The notes: a model not told the origin generated them from the sequence alone. Positions 27,429 through 37,941 are shown, counted from the first letter of the stretch. The stretch is 41,949 bases of DNA from Psychrobacter piscatorii (GCF_001444505.1 NZ_LNDJ01000058.1:1-41949); one strand, 5' to 3'. Numbers and translations: made by a program.

Positions 27429-28478
27429 CTAGCTGACAAGTAAGTGCTGTTCTACAATCGTTGCCAGCAGTCGAGCAGCGACTTTGCAGCTACGACTATC
27501 CACATCAAAGGTCGGGTTGATTTCAGCAATATCTGCCATTTTTACTTTGCCTGATGACACAATCAGCTTGACCATACGCTCAACAAAACCAAGCTCAATA
27601 CCAAAAGCAGCAGGCGCACTGACACCCGGAACGACACTAGAGGGGAGACAGTCCATATCAATAGTGAGATAAATAATATCAACCTGATCTATGAAGCTTT
27701 TGACCTGCTCGGCAATGGTGTCCCAAGGTTGATAATGACAGTCTTCATCACTAATAACCTGTACACCCAGTTGCTCAGCGCGATCAAAGAGCGCTGCCGT
27801 ATTAGAAAAGCGACTGACGCCAATACAGCAATAATGAAAGGGCTGATCGTGTGCGTCAAGATGCTCGGCAATCTGGCGAAACGGTGTACCAGAAGTCGCC
27901 ACATCAGACTGACGAATATCAAGATGGGCATCGAAATTAATAATCCCGATAGTAGGCGCTGTGTTTGTGCTGATAGTTGTATCGTTTGCCTTTTCTAAGG
28001 CCTGCCATAATCCCAAAAAGCTACCATAAGCAATGGCATGACCACCGCCAAGCCCGATGGGTAATCCACCTTGCTTGACGATAGTGCTCACTGCATCGGC
28101 ATATTTGATTTGAGCTTGCTCAAGAATACTGTCGGCAAAGCCATCATTATCATCACAATGAATGTCGCCAGCATCACCCAATAAGGTTGATAATTGGCTA
28201 TCAAAACGTTGTTGCAAATCAGCGATGACTGGCAGCGTAGCAAAAGCTCGACGAATCAATGGCGGTGCAGCTCTAGCACCCACGCGGCCTTGATTGCGTC
28301 TGACGCCTTGATCACAGGCAAAGCCAATTAGCCCAATATGTTGAGCCTCATAAGGCTGAGCAAGCTGATACCAATAACGGGCGCGTGCAGTCTCAAACGG
28401 CTCTGTGCGTCCTGTCCATTGGGGCATATCAGCAGGTATATGGCTAATGGGTGTGGTCATGTTTGTGACTGCCATCAT
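27429..28478 (-). CDS. hutG: Formimidoylglutamase
   Basis: 349 aa, arginase/agmatinase fold. It splits N-formimino-glutamate to glutamate and formamide. Manganese-site motifs are visible: GGGHAIAYG, NFDAHLDIR and TIDMDCLPSSVVPGVSAP. SD AGGAGA precedes paired ATG codons (28478 and 28475); the second has better spacing. The 24-base gap after hutH shows it is in the same operon. The presence of this gene and the absence of hutF mean the direct glutamate + formamide route, not the formylglutamate route. Confidence 0.93.
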   Translation of the reverse strand: MMAVTNMTTPISHIPADMPQWTGRTEPFETARARYWYQLAQPYEAQHIGLIGFACDQGVRRNQGRVGARAAPPLIRRAFATLPVIADLQQRFDSQLSTLLGDAGDIHCDDNDGFADSILEQAQIKYADAVSTIVKQGGLPIGLGGGHAIAYGSFLGLWQALEKANDTTISTNTAPTIGIINFDAHLDIRQSDVATSGTPFRQIAEHLDAHDQPFHYCCIGVSRFSNTAALFDRAEQLGVQVISDEDCHYQPWDTIAEQVKSFIDQVDIIYLTIDMDCLPSSVVPGVSAPAAFGIELGFVERMVKLIVSSGKVKMADIAEINPTFDVDSRSCKVAARLLATIVEQHLLVS

Positions 28479-28502
28479 TGCTCTCCTTTTAACAATTAAC
28501 CG

Positions 28503-30065
28503 TTACTTAGACTCGTACCAGTCGCTACGTAGTTCTTGCCAGTGCTGAGCAAGTGTACCGTCTAATACTAACTGCTTGGCCGCTTCGATATCAGGGGCGA
28601 GGTAGCGATCTTTATCATAGAACGTCACTTTCTCACGTAGTTTTTGATGTGCCACAGTCAACGGCTCTGATGTCTCGAGTCCGCGATGAAAATCAATACC
28701 TTGACCAGCAGCCAGTAGCTCAATACCTATGATAGTCGCAGTGTTTTGCGCCATCTCATATAGGCGGCGTGCGCAATAGGTAGCCATTGAGACATGATCT
28801 TCTTGGTTGGCAGAAGTCGGGATGCTATCGACGCTACCAGGATGGGCGATAGATTTGTTTTCTGAAGCCAGTGCTGCTGCGGTTACATGAGCAATCATAA
28901 AGCCTGAGTTTACCCCAGCGTTATCGACTAGGAATGGTGGCAGACCACCTGACAAAGTTGCATCGATCAGCAAAGCGACACGGCGCTCAGACATCGAGCC
29001 AATCTCAGCGATTGCCAATGCTAAAATATCCGCGGCAAAAGCGACTGGCTCAGCATGGAAGTTACCACCTGATATGGCGACCGGACCATCTTCATTATTA
29101 AAGATAAGCGGATTGTCTGTTACCGCATTAGATTCGATTAGCAGCGTTTTCCCTGCTTGGTTGATGATATCAAGACAGGCACCCATGACCTGTGGCTGAC
29201 AGCGTAAGCAATAAGGGTCTTGAACGCGATCATCTTGTTCGCCATCGTGCGAAGCACGGATAGCACTGCCTTTGATCAATTGACGGTGTGCTTTGGCGAT
29301 CTCTATTTGACCATGATGACCGCGTACTTCGTGAATACGCGCATCAAATGGTGAATCTGAGCCTTTGGCGGCATCAATTGACAGTGAGCCGACGATAGTA
29401 GCTGTCTCAAGTAAATCACGCGCTAAGAAATAACCACGTAATGCTAGCGCAGTTGAGACTTGCGTACCGTTGATAAGCGCAAGGCCTTCTTTGGCTGCCA
29501 ATGTGATTGGCTCAAGTCCATGCTTTGCTAGGGCATCAGCAGCTGACACTTTTTTACCAGCGACAAACACATCACCTTCGCCCATCATCGCAAGTGTCAT
29601 ATGTGATAGTGGCGCTAAGTCACCAGAGGCACCAACTGAGCCTTTGGCTGGGATATTTGGGGTGATTTGATTGTTGATTAAACCAAGCAAGCTATCAACC
29701 ACCTCGCGACGTACGCCAGACACACCTTGTGCTAGGCTGGCGACTTTCATCACCATAATCAGGCGCACCACGCCCTCTGGTAGCGCGTCACCCGTACCTA
29801 CCGAGTGAGAAATGATCAGGTTGCGCTGTAGCAGCTCAAGTTGATCATCACTGATACGTGTCTTGGCAAGCAGACCAAAGCCGGTATTAATGCCGTAGGC
29901 GCTCTTATCACGCTCAATAATGGTTTTGACATTGTTATGCGAGGCGTCAATATCCGCGTAAGCACTCTCAGGCAAGCTCAATACCACGGGCTGATCGTAG
30001 ATGTCGCGTAGCATCTTAAAGCTAAGCTGGCGCGGGTGTAGGGTTAGTTGTTTGATATTATTCAT
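28503..30065 (-). CDS. hutH: Histidine ammonia-lyase
   Basis: 520 aa. It deaminates L-histidine to trans-urocanate. The self-made MIO electrophile comes from A146-S147-G148 in [15 protein letters not shown]. The catalytic Tyr lies in [10 protein letters not shown] (about 56-64), and QEDHVSMA is present near 415. Length and motifs are normal, so it should be active. The ATG at 30065 follows AGGATTACCCCC. It lies between the transporter (121 bases upstream) and hutG. Confidence 0.96.
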   Translation of the reverse strand: MNNIKQLTLHPRQLSFKMLRDIYDQPVVLSLPESAYADIDASHNNVKTIIERDKSAYGINTGFGLLAKTRISDDQLELLQRNLIISHSVGTGDALPEGVVRLIMVMKVASLAQGVSGVRREVVDSLLGLINNQITPNIPAKGSVGASGDLAPLSHMTLAMMGEGDVFVAGKKVSAADALAKHGLEPITLAAKEGLALINGTQVSTALALRGYFLARDLLETATIVGSLSIDAAKGSDSPFDARIHEVRGHHGQIEIAKAHRQLIKGSAIRASHDGEQDDRVQDPYCLRCQPQVMGACLDIINQAGKTLLIESNAVTDNPLIFNNEDGPVAISGGNFHAEPVAFAADILALAIAEIGSMSERRVALLIDATLSGGLPPFLVDNAGVNSGFMIAHVTAAALASENKSIAHPGSVDSIPTSANQEDHVSMATYCARRLYEMAQNTATIIGIELLAAGQGIDFHRGLETSEPLTVAHQKLREKVTFYDKDRYLAPDIEAAKQLVLDGTLAQHWQELRSDWYESK

Positions 30066-30186
30066 GGGGGTAATCCTAGGGTTGTAAGCGGTGTTAATGG
30101 TATTATTTTTAAGGCAAATCGTTGTGAGGTTAAGCTGTTTGGGCGCTTTTAGATCATTTAATATATCTTATTTGATATCATTTTTA

Positions 30187-31551
30187 TCAACCAATCCAGT
30201 TCATATACAGCGCCAATTGTCCAAACGCTGCGGCTAGCAAAATACTAAGAACCACGCGCTCAAACCAAATAATGACCATTTTAGCAACAGAGACTGGGAT
30301 TTCGGTTGCAAGGACACAAGGAATCATGGCGGAGAAAAACAGCACGCTACTAATGGAGATGACCCCTGCGACATAGCGCGTCAGTACATCTGCGTCACTC
30401 AGTAGTAGTGCTGGCAAGAACATCTCAGCCAATCCTGCTGACATTCCTTTGGCAGCGACTAGAGGGTCTGGTAGGCCGCCAAGCCATGTGAACGGATAAA
30501 GCAGCAAGCCTAACGCATCGAACACGGGCGTATATTTTGCTAATAGTAATCCGGTCAGACCAACAGCGATGATAGAAGGCACAATAGCCGCTGCCATCGT
30601 CAGACCATCACGAAAATTAGACCATAAGATTTGTTTGAGGTCAGTTGCTTGACGGGAAGTGGACAAACCCAAATCAAATGCTGCGGCTAGTCGTTTACCT
30701 CTTGCGTGATCGAGGGTTGGACGCTCCACCTTATCATCAAACAGACTGATGGGCGGAATCCGAGCAGTAATCGCAGTGACAATAAAAGTAATCACTAGCG
30801 TTGACCAAAAAAAGAGGTTCCAAAACTCCATGATACCAAGCGTTTTGGCAACAATTACCATAAATGCGGCCGATACCGTCGAAAAGCCAGTGGCGATAAT
30901 GACGGCTTCACGCGCTGAATATTGTTTTTGCAGGTACACACGATTGGTAATAAGCAGACCGATAGAGTAGCTACCGACAAAGGAAGCAACGGCATCAATC
31001 GCTGATGATCCCGGCGTTTTCCAAATGGGTTTCATAATGGGTTGCATCAGCACACCAACCATCTCAAGCAGCCCAAAGCCCACCAAAAAGGCTAAAATCA
31101 GCGCACCAATGGGTACAATCATTCCGACGGGTAGTGCCAGTTTTTCAAATAAAAACGGCAGCATATCGGCTTCCATCATGAAGGCAGGCGCAGCGCCAGC
31201 AACATACATCACCGCCAATATTAGACCGATCACTTTAAAAGTGGTCATAATCATGTGAGTGATATTCTTACGCCACGAGCCGTCTATAAATGGTTTACTC
31301 ACGCCGTAGAGCATGAGTAAAAACAATAGCGTGACAGATAAAGTATGCTGCTGCGTCACCAAGTAGGTCGCGCCATGATCGAACAATATCGTGCTTTTTT
31401 CACCAATGGTAAACGGCACAAAGAACATCACCAGACCGATAGCACTAAAGACAATCAGCTGTATCAGTGCCACAGGCTTTGATAGCAGTTTTTTTGACGA
31501 TGTCGTTGCATGGTCATCATGCAGATCAGAGGTGGTGTCTTGTTCAATCAT
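30187..31551 (-). CDS. YjiH-family membrane protein, probable hut transporter
   Basis: 454 aa, polytopic, with roughly ten membrane helices from about residue 28 on and a short charged N-terminus. It contains the nucleoside-recognition (Gate) type segment around GSSAIDAVASFVGSYSIGLLITN and belongs to the YjiH family, whose members have no firm substrate. Its place between hutU and hutH, on the same strand with a very strong SD (AAGGAGG), suggests it moves histidine, urocanate or a related imidazole compound. This is context only. The usual HutT amino acid permease is absent from the window, which supports a replacement role. Confidence 0.8.
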   Translation of the reverse strand: MIEQDTTSDLHDDHATTSSKKLLSKPVALIQLIVFSAIGLVMFFVPFTIGEKSTILFDHGATYLVTQQHTLSVTLLFLLMLYGVSKPFIDGSWRKNITHMIMTTFKVIGLILAVMYVAGAAPAFMMEADMLPFLFEKLALPVGMIVPIGALILAFLVGFGLLEMVGVLMQPIMKPIWKTPGSSAIDAVASFVGSYSIGLLITNRVYLQKQYSAREAVIIATGFSTVSAAFMVIVAKTLGIMEFWNLFFWSTLVITFIVTAITARIPPISLFDDKVERPTLDHARGKRLAAAFDLGLSTSRQATDLKQILWSNFRDGLTMAAAIVPSIIAVGLTGLLLAKYTPVFDALGLLLYPFTWLGGLPDPLVAAKGMSAGLAEMFLPALLLSDADVLTRYVAGVISISSVLFFSAMIPCVLATEIPVSVAKMVIIWFERVVLSILLAAAFGQLALYMNWIG

Positions 31552-31622
31552 ATTATCCTCCTTGATAAATAGGCGATTATGTCCTTATGCCTAGCTACAA
31601 GCTCATAAGGACAGAGGGCAAA

Positions 31623-33335
31623 TTATTTGATCATCGGTAGCTTTAAACCATAGTCTTTTGCGGTTTTGATCGCCAACTCATAACCAGCATCGGCATGACG
31701 CATAACGCCTGAGCCGCAGTCATTGACCAATACGCGTGCCAAGCGTTTGGCTGCGGCATCTGTACCGTCTGCGACAATGACCATGCCTGAATGCTGCGAG
31801 TAGCCCATGCCGACACCGCCGCCATGATGTAGTGATACCCACGTCGCGCCGCCTGCCACGTTTAGCATGCCGTTTAATAGTGCCCAGTCAGATACCGCGT
31901 CTGAGCCGTCTTTCATGCTCTCGGTTTCGCGGTTGGGGCTGGCAACAGAGCCTGTATCCAAGTGGTCGCGCCCAATCACGATTGGGCCTTTTAGCTCACC
32001 GTTTTTGACCATTTCATTAAATGCCAAACCTGCTTTGTCACGCTCGCCCAGACCTAACCAGCAGATACGTGCAGGCAAACCTTGGAATTGAATACGCTCT
32101 TTTGCCATATCGAGCCAGCGGTGGACGTGGGTGTTTTCTGGGAACAGCTCTTTGATTTTTTGATCAGTCTTATAAATGTCTTCTGGATCACCTGATAGCG
32201 CTACCCAGCGGAATGGGCCTTTGCCTTGGCAGAACAGCGGACGAATATAGGCAGGGACAAAACCTGGGAAATTAAAGGCATCCTCAACCCCTTCATCGAA
32301 CGCCACCTGACGGATATTATTACCGTAATCGGTCGCTGGGATATTCATCGCTTGCAAATCCAAAATCGCTTGGACGTGTACCGCACAAGACTCAGCAGCG
32401 GCTTTGGTCAATGCTGCATGCTGCTCTGGATCTTCTTGAGTGGCCTTCCATTCTTCGACCGTCCAGCCGCTTGGCAGATAACCATTGATCAGGTCATGCG
32501 CTGAGGTTTGATCGGTCACCAAATCAGGTTTGATGTCTCCTTCACGAGCGCGCTTAACGATTTCAGGTAAAATGTCGGCGGCATTGCCCAATAGTGCGAT
32601 AGAGATCGCCTCGCCTGCTTTGGTATGCTGCTCAATCAACTCATAAGCATGGTCGAGATCGCGCGCTTGCTTATCGACATAACCCGTGCGCAAACGGAAA
32701 TCGATACTAGACTGCTGACATTCGATGTTCAATGAGGTTGCGCCTGCAAAGGTTGCGGCTAGTGGCTGCGCGCCGCCCATACCGCCAAGACCCGCGGTCA
32801 GAATCCAACGACCTGCCCAGCTACCATCATAATGCTGACGACCCGCTTCAACAAAAGTCTCATACGTACCTTGGACAATACCTTGGGTGCCGATATAAAT
32901 CCAGCTACCTGCGGTCATCTGTCCATACATAAACAAGTCTTTGCGATCGAGCTCATTGAAGTGCTCCCATGTCGCCCAGCGTGGTACTAGGTTAGAGTTG
33001 GCAATCAGTACGCGCGGTGCGTTCTCATGAGTTTGAAACACGCCCACAGGCTTGCCTGATTGTACGAGTAAGGTTTCGTCATCTTCTAATTCTTTGAGCG
33101 ACTCTAGGATTTGATCATAGCTTTCCCAATTGCGGGCAGCGCGTCCGATACCGCCATATACCACAAGACTTTTTGGGTTTTCTGCTACATCAGGATGTAG
33201 GTTGTTTTGCAGCATGCGATACGGCGCTTCGGTCAGCCAGCTTTTGCAATGTAGTGTGCTGCCTGTGGGCGCAGCGATATCGCGAGACTCATCACGGCGG
33301 GTAAGTTTATTGTTGGTTCCGTTTTCAGTAGTCAT
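31623..33335 (-). CDS. hutU: Urocanate hydratase
   Basis: 570 aa from the ATG at 33335. An ATG 8 codons upstream (33359) is in frame, but AAGGA lies between the two and has correct spacing only for the 33335 start. It converts urocanate to imidazolonepropionate using NAD+ as an electrophile. Typical segments are [17 protein letters not shown] near the N-terminus, [20 protein letters not shown] (NAD site), [15 protein letters not shown] and [16 protein letters not shown] near the C-terminus. It is the first gene of the hut operon. Confidence 0.95.
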   Translation of the reverse strand: MTTENGTNNKLTRRDESRDIAAPTGSTLHCKSWLTEAPYRMLQNNLHPDVAENPKSLVVYGGIGRAARNWESYDQILESLKELEDDETLLVQSGKPVGVFQTHENAPRVLIANSNLVPRWATWEHFNELDRKDLFMYGQMTAGSWIYIGTQGIVQGTYETFVEAGRQHYDGSWAGRWILTAGLGGMGGAQPLAATFAGATSLNIECQQSSIDFRLRTGYVDKQARDLDHAYELIEQHTKAGEAISIALLGNAADILPEIVKRAREGDIKPDLVTDQTSAHDLINGYLPSGWTVEEWKATQEDPEQHAALTKAAAESCAVHVQAILDLQAMNIPATDYGNNIRQVAFDEGVEDAFNFPGFVPAYIRPLFCQGKGPFRWVALSGDPEDIYKTDQKIKELFPENTHVHRWLDMAKERIQFQGLPARICWLGLGERDKAGLAFNEMVKNGELKGPIVIGRDHLDTGSVASPNRETESMKDGSDAVSDWALLNGMLNVAGGATWVSLHHGGGVGMGYSQHSGMVIVADGTDAAAKRLARVLVNDCGSGVMRHADAGYELAIKTAKDYGLKLPMIK

Positions 33336-33627
33336 GGTCATATCCTTGTGGTAACTCATAGGGCGATAAAATAATCAGAGTAAATGTTTTATAGGCAGTC
33401 TATAAAGGCATCGAAATATAGAGTAGCTAGATCAAGATTTTTAGACTTGCTATAAGTTGTATATACAAATTATCAAAGATACTTTTTTCATGCAAGGATT
33501 TTTGATAAAAATTAGAATTAATGAAAAAAAGAGCATAACTGATAGAGTGATATGAATAAAAGTTCGCATGATTGTCGTGATATTATGGCGCTACTCTTAT
33601 TAGCGGAACTGACGGTTTAAAACAAAT
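33336..33627. promoter_or_regulatory. hut divergent promoter region with HutC-type operator
   Basis: The perfect 12-bp palindrome TTGTATATACAA lies at 33457-33468. It matches the TGTATATACA-like sites bound by HutC repressors. A second inverted repeat, TTTATAG-5 nt-CTATAAA, lies at 33388-33406, closer to hutU, and could cover its promoter. Release by urocanate is the known HutC mechanism. The sites are seen; binding is inferred. Confidence 0.7.
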
Positions 33628-34380
33628 ATGACAAAAACGATTCCGGCGTATCAGCGGATTAAAAATGCGATATTAGACAATATTCACTCTGGCAAATGGC
33701 AAGCGGGCAGTGCGATCTCTACAGAAATGGCACTGGCGACAGAGTTTGGTGTCTCACGGATGACGGTGAATCGCGCGCTCAAAGAGCTAAGCGAAGAGCG
33801 TGTATTGGAGCGGCGTCAAGGCTCAGGAACCTTTGTCGCGCAGCAGCAATTCAACCATACCTTTGTAGAAGTGCGTAATATCGCAGAGGATCTCAAATCT
33901 GCCAATCGCGATTATGAAGCAAAAGTGGTGAGTAAGCGCGCGGTCACAGCCTCGCTGCTCGATGATGAGCTACGCCGCAAGTTTGGTATTGAAGAGACGA
34001 CCAATACGCCCGATACAACGCTAGATAACCGCAGTGATACGCCCGTTTTATATGAGGTAAAAATCATTCACGTTGCAGATGGTCAGCCTATACAATTCGA
34101 AGAGCGCTGGGTCGATGCCAAAAAAGTGCCTGAGTTTATTGAGCAAAACTTTACTGTGGTTAATACCAGTGATTATTTGGTTGCCAAAATACCGCTAGAG
34201 AGTGGCAGCTACACCATACGTGCGCTAGCGGCACCAAACGAGGTGGCAGATGCGTTGCAGATTGCGCCGCAGTCACCAACGCTTGTATTGCGTCGCCAGA
34301 CTTATTCAGCCGGTCAGGTCGTCACTTTTGTGAAGATGTGGCATGCCGGTGATCGCTATCAATTCTCCGGTGAGCTGTAG
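33628..34380 (+). CDS. hutC: Histidine utilisation repressor HutC (GntR family)
   Basis: 250 aa. The N-terminal GntR winged helix domain (1-72) has AISTEMALATEFGVSRMTVN and the end ERRQGSGTFVA. The C-terminal UTRA effector domain (about 90-245) has YEVKIIHVADGQPIQFEERW and ends TFVKMWHAGDRYQF. HutC represses hut genes and is released by urocanate. It is divergent from hutU across a palindromic operator, so it probably controls itself as well. The SD before the ATG is weak, which fits low expression. Confidence 0.94.
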   Translation: MTKTIPAYQRIKNAILDNIHSGKWQAGSAISTEMALATEFGVSRMTVNRALKELSEERVLERRQGSGTFVAQQQFNHTFVEVRNIAEDLKSANRDYEAKVVSKRAVTASLLDDELRRKFGIEETTNTPDTTLDNRSDTPVLYEVKIIHVADGQPIQFEERWVDAKKVPEFIEQNFTVVNTSDYLVAKIPLESGSYTIRALAAPNEVADALQIAPQSPTLVLRRQTYSAGQVVTFVKMWHAGDRYQFSGEL

Positions 34381-34722
34381 TCGTCCATTAATGACAGTCG
34401 TTACCTGACGTATGCTCACGGAGTTTGTACGCTTTTTTATCTAAAGTAAGATATTATATTTATGAGCGGCGATTGTTCCAGTAGCAACTATGAACGTCTG
34501 ATCGGCTGCCTATTGAATAATCATACGCTATAAAAGTTCAAAAATAATAGGGAAGCCGCATTGAAAAATATGCTGAGCATCCTCAAATCGAGCAGCCAAA
34601 GCCGAATGTTGCAGGGCGATTATTATATTGCCCTCTTGTATCGGTTTTTCCCTATTTATTAGCGCTAACTGTTTTCATGTAAACCCTTTTATCTCATTCA
34701 TCTACTTTTATAAGGACGTCTT
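34381..34722. other. Intergenic region between hutC and the ABC importer
   Basis: No gene is visible. I find no second perfect copy of the hut palindrome here, only the half-site-like TTTGTAC near 34426. A weak hairpin, GGGCGAT/ATTGCCC (34614-34633, one G-U pair), lies about 90 bases before the importer's first gene. The importer's promoter should lie here. Confidence 0.35.
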
Positions 34723-35559
34723 ATGAAACGTCGTACTTTTTTAGCCCTTGCTGCTAGTACTGTGTTACTTGCCGCTTGTGGTCAGTCTAATACTAATGAA
34801 GCTGACACTACTACCACTGACACTGCGTCAACAGGCGGTTCTGATTTGCTGCAACGTATCAATAACGGCGGCACGATTAACGTCGGTACAGAGGGTACAT
34901 ATCCTCCGTTCACATATCATGATGAGAGCGGCAAGCTGACAGGGTATGACGTCGAAGTGACTCGCGCAGTCGCGGACAAACTGGGCGTTGATGTTGAGTT
35001 TAAAGAGACTCAGTGGGATGCTATGCTGGCAGGCTTGGACTCAAAACGCTTCGATATGGTGGCCAACCAAGTCAGCTTAACGACGCCTGAGCGTCAAGCC
35101 AAATATGACAAATCTATGGCTTATAGCTGGTCAGGCGCGGTTGCATTGGCACCGACTGATGACAACCGTTATAGCTCTTGGGATAACTTAAAGGGTTTAC
35201 GTACGGCTCAATCACTCAGCAGTAACTACGGTGAGCTGGCAGAAAAATACGGCGCAGAGATTGTCCCTGTTGATGGTATGGCACAAGCGATTCAATTGGT
35301 CAAGCAAAACCGCGCTGACTTTACAATGAATGACAATCTAGCCGTGCTTGATTATCTCAAAAAATTCCCAGATTCTGATCTTGAGATCAAACTGACAGCC
35401 CCACCAAGTGAACAAACAGGCTCAGGTCTCGTGCTTATCAAAGGCAACGATGAAGTGGTGGCAAAATTGGATGAAGCAATGGCTGCACTCGCCGCTGATG
35501 GTACACTCACCAAGCTTAGCGAAGAGTTCTTTGGTGCTGATGTAAGTCAGCAGAAGTAA
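34723..35559 (+). CDS. Amino acid ABC transporter substrate-binding lipoprotein
   Basis: 278 aa, family 3 solute-binding protein. The lipoprotein signal [19 protein letters not shown] acylates C19. A Thr/Asp-rich linker follows, then the binding domain with [36 protein letters not shown] and [10 protein letters not shown]. The wording of these motifs is nearest to cystine-type binding proteins (TcyA/TcyJ-like). Location beside hutC would argue for histidine. Either is possible. The stop overlaps the permease start (TAATG). Confidence 0.88.
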   Translation: MKRRTFLALAASTVLLAACGQSNTNEADTTTTDTASTGGSDLLQRINNGGTINVGTEGTYPPFTYHDESGKLTGYDVEVTRAVADKLGVDVEFKETQWDAMLAGLDSKRFDMVANQVSLTTPERQAKYDKSMAYSWSGAVALAPTDDNRYSSWDNLKGLRTAQSLSSNYGELAEKYGAEIVPVDGMAQAIQLVKQNRADFTMNDNLAVLDYLKKFPDSDLEIKLTAPPSEQTGSGLVLIKGNDEVVAKLDEAMAALAADGTLTKLSEEFFGADVSQQK

Positions 35560-36296
35560 TGTTGGCTTCTATCACATCTGTGCTCGCTGACTTATTGGCA
35601 TTATTGCCATTTATGAGCCCTGATCGGGCGCAGATCGTCATCTCGTCGTTTTGGCCAATGCTCAAAGGCGGTATCTATTATTCGATACCGCTGGCGCTGA
35701 TATCGTTTTCTATCGGTATGGCCATTGCCTTGACCGTTGCTTTGATTCGAATCGTACCGCGTACTGGTTGGTTCCATGAGATTATTTATCGCTTGGCCCG
35801 TATCTATGTATCCGCGATTCGTGGTACACCGATGCTGGTGCAGCTATTTATTATCTTTTATGGCTTACCAAGTGTGGGCGTCAAGCTCGATCCGCTCCCC
35901 TCAGCGATCATTGCATTCTCGCTCAATATCGGTGCGTATGCATCAGAGACGGTGCGTGCCTCGATTTTGTCGATTCCGAAAGGGCAGTGGGAAGCGGGTT
36001 CAACCGTTGGCTTGACGTATTTGCAGACTTTCCGTCATGTGATTTTGCCGCAAGCACTGCGCGTGTCAGTGCCGCCATTGTCTAATACCTTTATCAGTCT
36101 AGTAAAAGATACTTCACTTGCTTCATTGGTATTGGTCACTGAGCTGTTTAAACAAGCGCAGATCATTACGGCCCGTAACTATGAATTCATGCTGGTGTAT
36201 ACCGAAGCGGCGATTATTTATTGGGGTATTTGTTTATTCTTGACCTTTATCCAAGGCAAGCTTGAAACCAGATTAGACCGTTACGTGGCAAAGTAA
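35559..36296 (+). CDS. Amino acid ABC transporter permease
   Basis: 245 aa, HisM/GlnP-type permease with about five membrane helices. The conserved cytoplasmic EAA loop is [20 protein letters not shown] (about 145-164), the contact with the ATPase. [19 protein letters not shown] is the usual family signature. Only one permease gene is present, so it should work as a homodimer. It is translationally coupled to the binding protein. The first 25 residues ([17 protein letters not shown]) form an extra N-terminal segment. Confidence 0.9.
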   Translation: MLASITSVLADLLALLPFMSPDRAQIVISSFWPMLKGGIYYSIPLALISFSIGMAIALTVALIRIVPRTGWFHEIIYRLARIYVSAIRGTPMLVQLFIIFYGLPSVGVKLDPLPSAIIAFSLNIGAYASETVRASILSIPKGQWEAGSTVGLTYLQTFRHVILPQALRVSVPPLSNTFISLVKDTSLASLVLVTELFKQAQIITARNYEFMLVYTEAAIIYWGICLFLTFIQGKLETRLDRYVAK

Positions 36297-36372
36297 GTCA
36301 TAGCCGAGCTGCTTGACAAGAGCGCTTAGCAACAGACCATCGTACATATAGACCAGTACAATAGGAATTTTT

Positions 36373-37116
36373 ATGATCAAAGTCACTAATATTCATAAAG
36401 CCTTTGGTGGCAATCAGGTACTTAAAGGCATCGACTTGACCATTAATAAAGGTAAAGTGGTCGTCATATTAGGACCTTCAGGCTCGGGTAAAACCACTTT
36501 TCTACGTTGTCTTAATGCACTGGAGATTCCTGATAAAGGTGTCATTGCGTTTGATGATGACAGCTTAAAAGTTGACTTTGCGACTAAGCCAAGCAAAAAA
36601 ACGCTGCTCGCTTTGCAGCGTAAATCTGGCATGGTGTTTCAGTCTTATAATTTGTTCCCGCATAAGACAGCCATTGAAAACTTGATGCTTGGGCCTACGG
36701 TGGTGCAAGGTAAAAACAAGGCTGAGATGCGTAAAGACGCGCTGGTATTGCTTGAAAAAGTCGGACTGGCAGACAAAGCTGAGCTGTACCCGTTCCAGCT
36801 ATCTGGTGGTCAGCAGCAGCGTATTGGGATTGCTCGTGCGCTCGCGATTGAGCCTTCATTGTTATTGTTTGATGAGCCAACGTCTGCACTTGATCCAGAG
36901 CTGGTACAAGATGTCCTTGAGACGATGAAGCAGTTGGCGTCAGAAGGCTGGACGATGGTCGTGGTCACTCACGAAATCAACTTTGCCCGTGACGTTGCCG
37001 ATCATGTGGTCTTGATCGAAGACGGCGTTGTCGTCGAAGAGGGCAGCGCTAAGCAGTTATTTGAAGACTCAACGCATCCGCGTACGCAAGCGTTTTTGCA
37101 GCGTATTGAACAGTAA
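36373..37116 (+). CDS. Amino acid ABC transporter ATP-binding protein
   Basis: 247 aa, complete ABC ATPase of the polar amino acid uptake family. Walker A is GPSGSGKTT (34-42), the Q-loop is MVFQSYNLFPH, the signature LSGGQQQRIGIARAL, Walker B LLLFDEPTSALDPE, and the switch His is in VVTHE. There is a slightly longer insert than usual after Walker A (about 55-78, ending KTLLALQRKSG). It is third gene of the importer operon, 76 bases after the permease, and is followed by a terminator. Confidence 0.94.
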   Translation: MIKVTNIHKAFGGNQVLKGIDLTINKGKVVVILGPSGSGKTTFLRCLNALEIPDKGVIAFDDDSLKVDFATKPSKKTLLALQRKSGMVFQSYNLFPHKTAIENLMLGPTVVQGKNKAEMRKDALVLLEKVGLADKAELYPFQLSGGQQQRIGIARALAIEPSLLLFDEPTSALDPELVQDVLETMKQLASEGWTMVVVTHEINFARDVADHVVLIEDGVVVEEGSAKQLFEDSTHPRTQAFLQRIEQ

Positions 37117-37150
37117 GCCGTTGATATCGTTACAATATGTTCAGTTAGAA

Positions 37151-37174
37151 AGAAGCCCATTGAGGGCTTTTTTT
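37151..37174 (+). terminator. Intrinsic terminator after the ABC importer operon
   Basis: AAGCCC pairs with GGGCTT across ATTGA, followed by a run of Ts. Confidence 0.9.
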
Positions 37175-37428
37175 ATATCTATAATTTGAGTTTAACGGTT
37201 TGGAATAAATTTTACACAGCCTCTGTCAGCGTAGATACAGCAAGCGAGAAAAATACCTTTTTTAAAAGCCAAGTCGGTAAGGTCAAGAATACATATACTC
37301 ATACTTGATCTATTCTAAGCATCATAGCCACCTTAACAAAATAGTAATATATTAAAACTTTTTTTTATTTATATTGATGTTTTAATAAAGTTAAAAAAAC
37401 TCTTAACCTATTGCTTAAAGGAGCTGGT
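37175..37428. other. AT-rich region upstream of the orphan lipoprotein
   Basis: No gene is visible. From about 37330 it is strongly AT-rich, with an eight-T run near 37360 and TTTATTTATATTGATGTTTT, likely the lipoprotein's promoter region. Composition differs from the ABC operon before it. Confidence 0.35.
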
Positions 37429-37941
37429 TTGAATATTCGTAACGTATCAATTTTCTTTTGCGTTTTGTTGACTGCTTGTCAAGTTACAACCTCTCCTTCG
37501 AAAGACATGAAAGTAGCAAAGGACTATTCTCAAAGTACTATGCCTTTAGTTCATTACTCTTCTACTAGTGGTCAGGGTTTATTTTATACTTACCCTTTCA
37601 ATTTTTCCGATCTCAATGAGAGTGAAATTTTACAAGGTGTAAATGTACAGCTTAAATACGAAAATGAATGTATTTATTTCCAGTATGGCCCACACAAAGC
37701 CGTACCGCTGCTACCATACGGGGTTTCGAGCTGGGATAAAAAGAATCAGACTTTAAAATATTTTAATGTCATTTACCAAGTAGGCGATACTATAAGCGCT
37801 GGAGGGACTCTAACTTCTAAAGATAATCCTAACGGCTATATTCTAAAAGGCTTAAAAACCACACCTTCAGATAAGTGCAACTTGGATAAGATCTTAGTTT
37901 TATTTGGATTGCCAGATGGAAGAGCGTTGCATGATAAATAG
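37429..37941 (+). CDS. Orphan lipoprotein of unknown function, TTG start
   Basis: About 170 aa. I do not recognise the family. The start chosen is TTG at 37429, because AAAGGAG lies five bases upstream and the result, (M)NIRNVSIFFCVLLTACQ, is a short lipoprotein signal with lipobox LLTAC. No ATG fits; a TTG at 37411 is upstream of the SD. The mature protein is polar and beta-like, rich in Tyr and Ser, with two cysteines (in NECIYF and DKCNLD) that could form a disulfide in the periplasm. The gene is more AT-rich than its neighbours, stands alone between a terminator and a convergent gene, and may be a recent arrival. Confidence 0.72.
   Translation: MNIRNVSIFFCVLLTACQVTTSPSKDMKVAKDYSQSTMPLVHYSSTSGQGLFYTYPFNFSDLNESEILQGVNVQLKYENECIYFQYGPHKAVPLLPYGVSSWDKKNQTLKYFNVIYQVGDTISAGGTLTSKDNPNGYILKGLKTTPSDKCNLDKILVLFGLPDGRALHDK

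Noticed and set aside
30749..31258. Open frames on the + strand opposite the YjiH-family gene
   Set aside because: They are antisense shadows with no SD and no recognisable motif, and the - strand protein is clear.
34614..34633. Attenuator before the ABC importer
   Set aside because: A short stem with a G-U pair and no adjacent T run is too weak to call.
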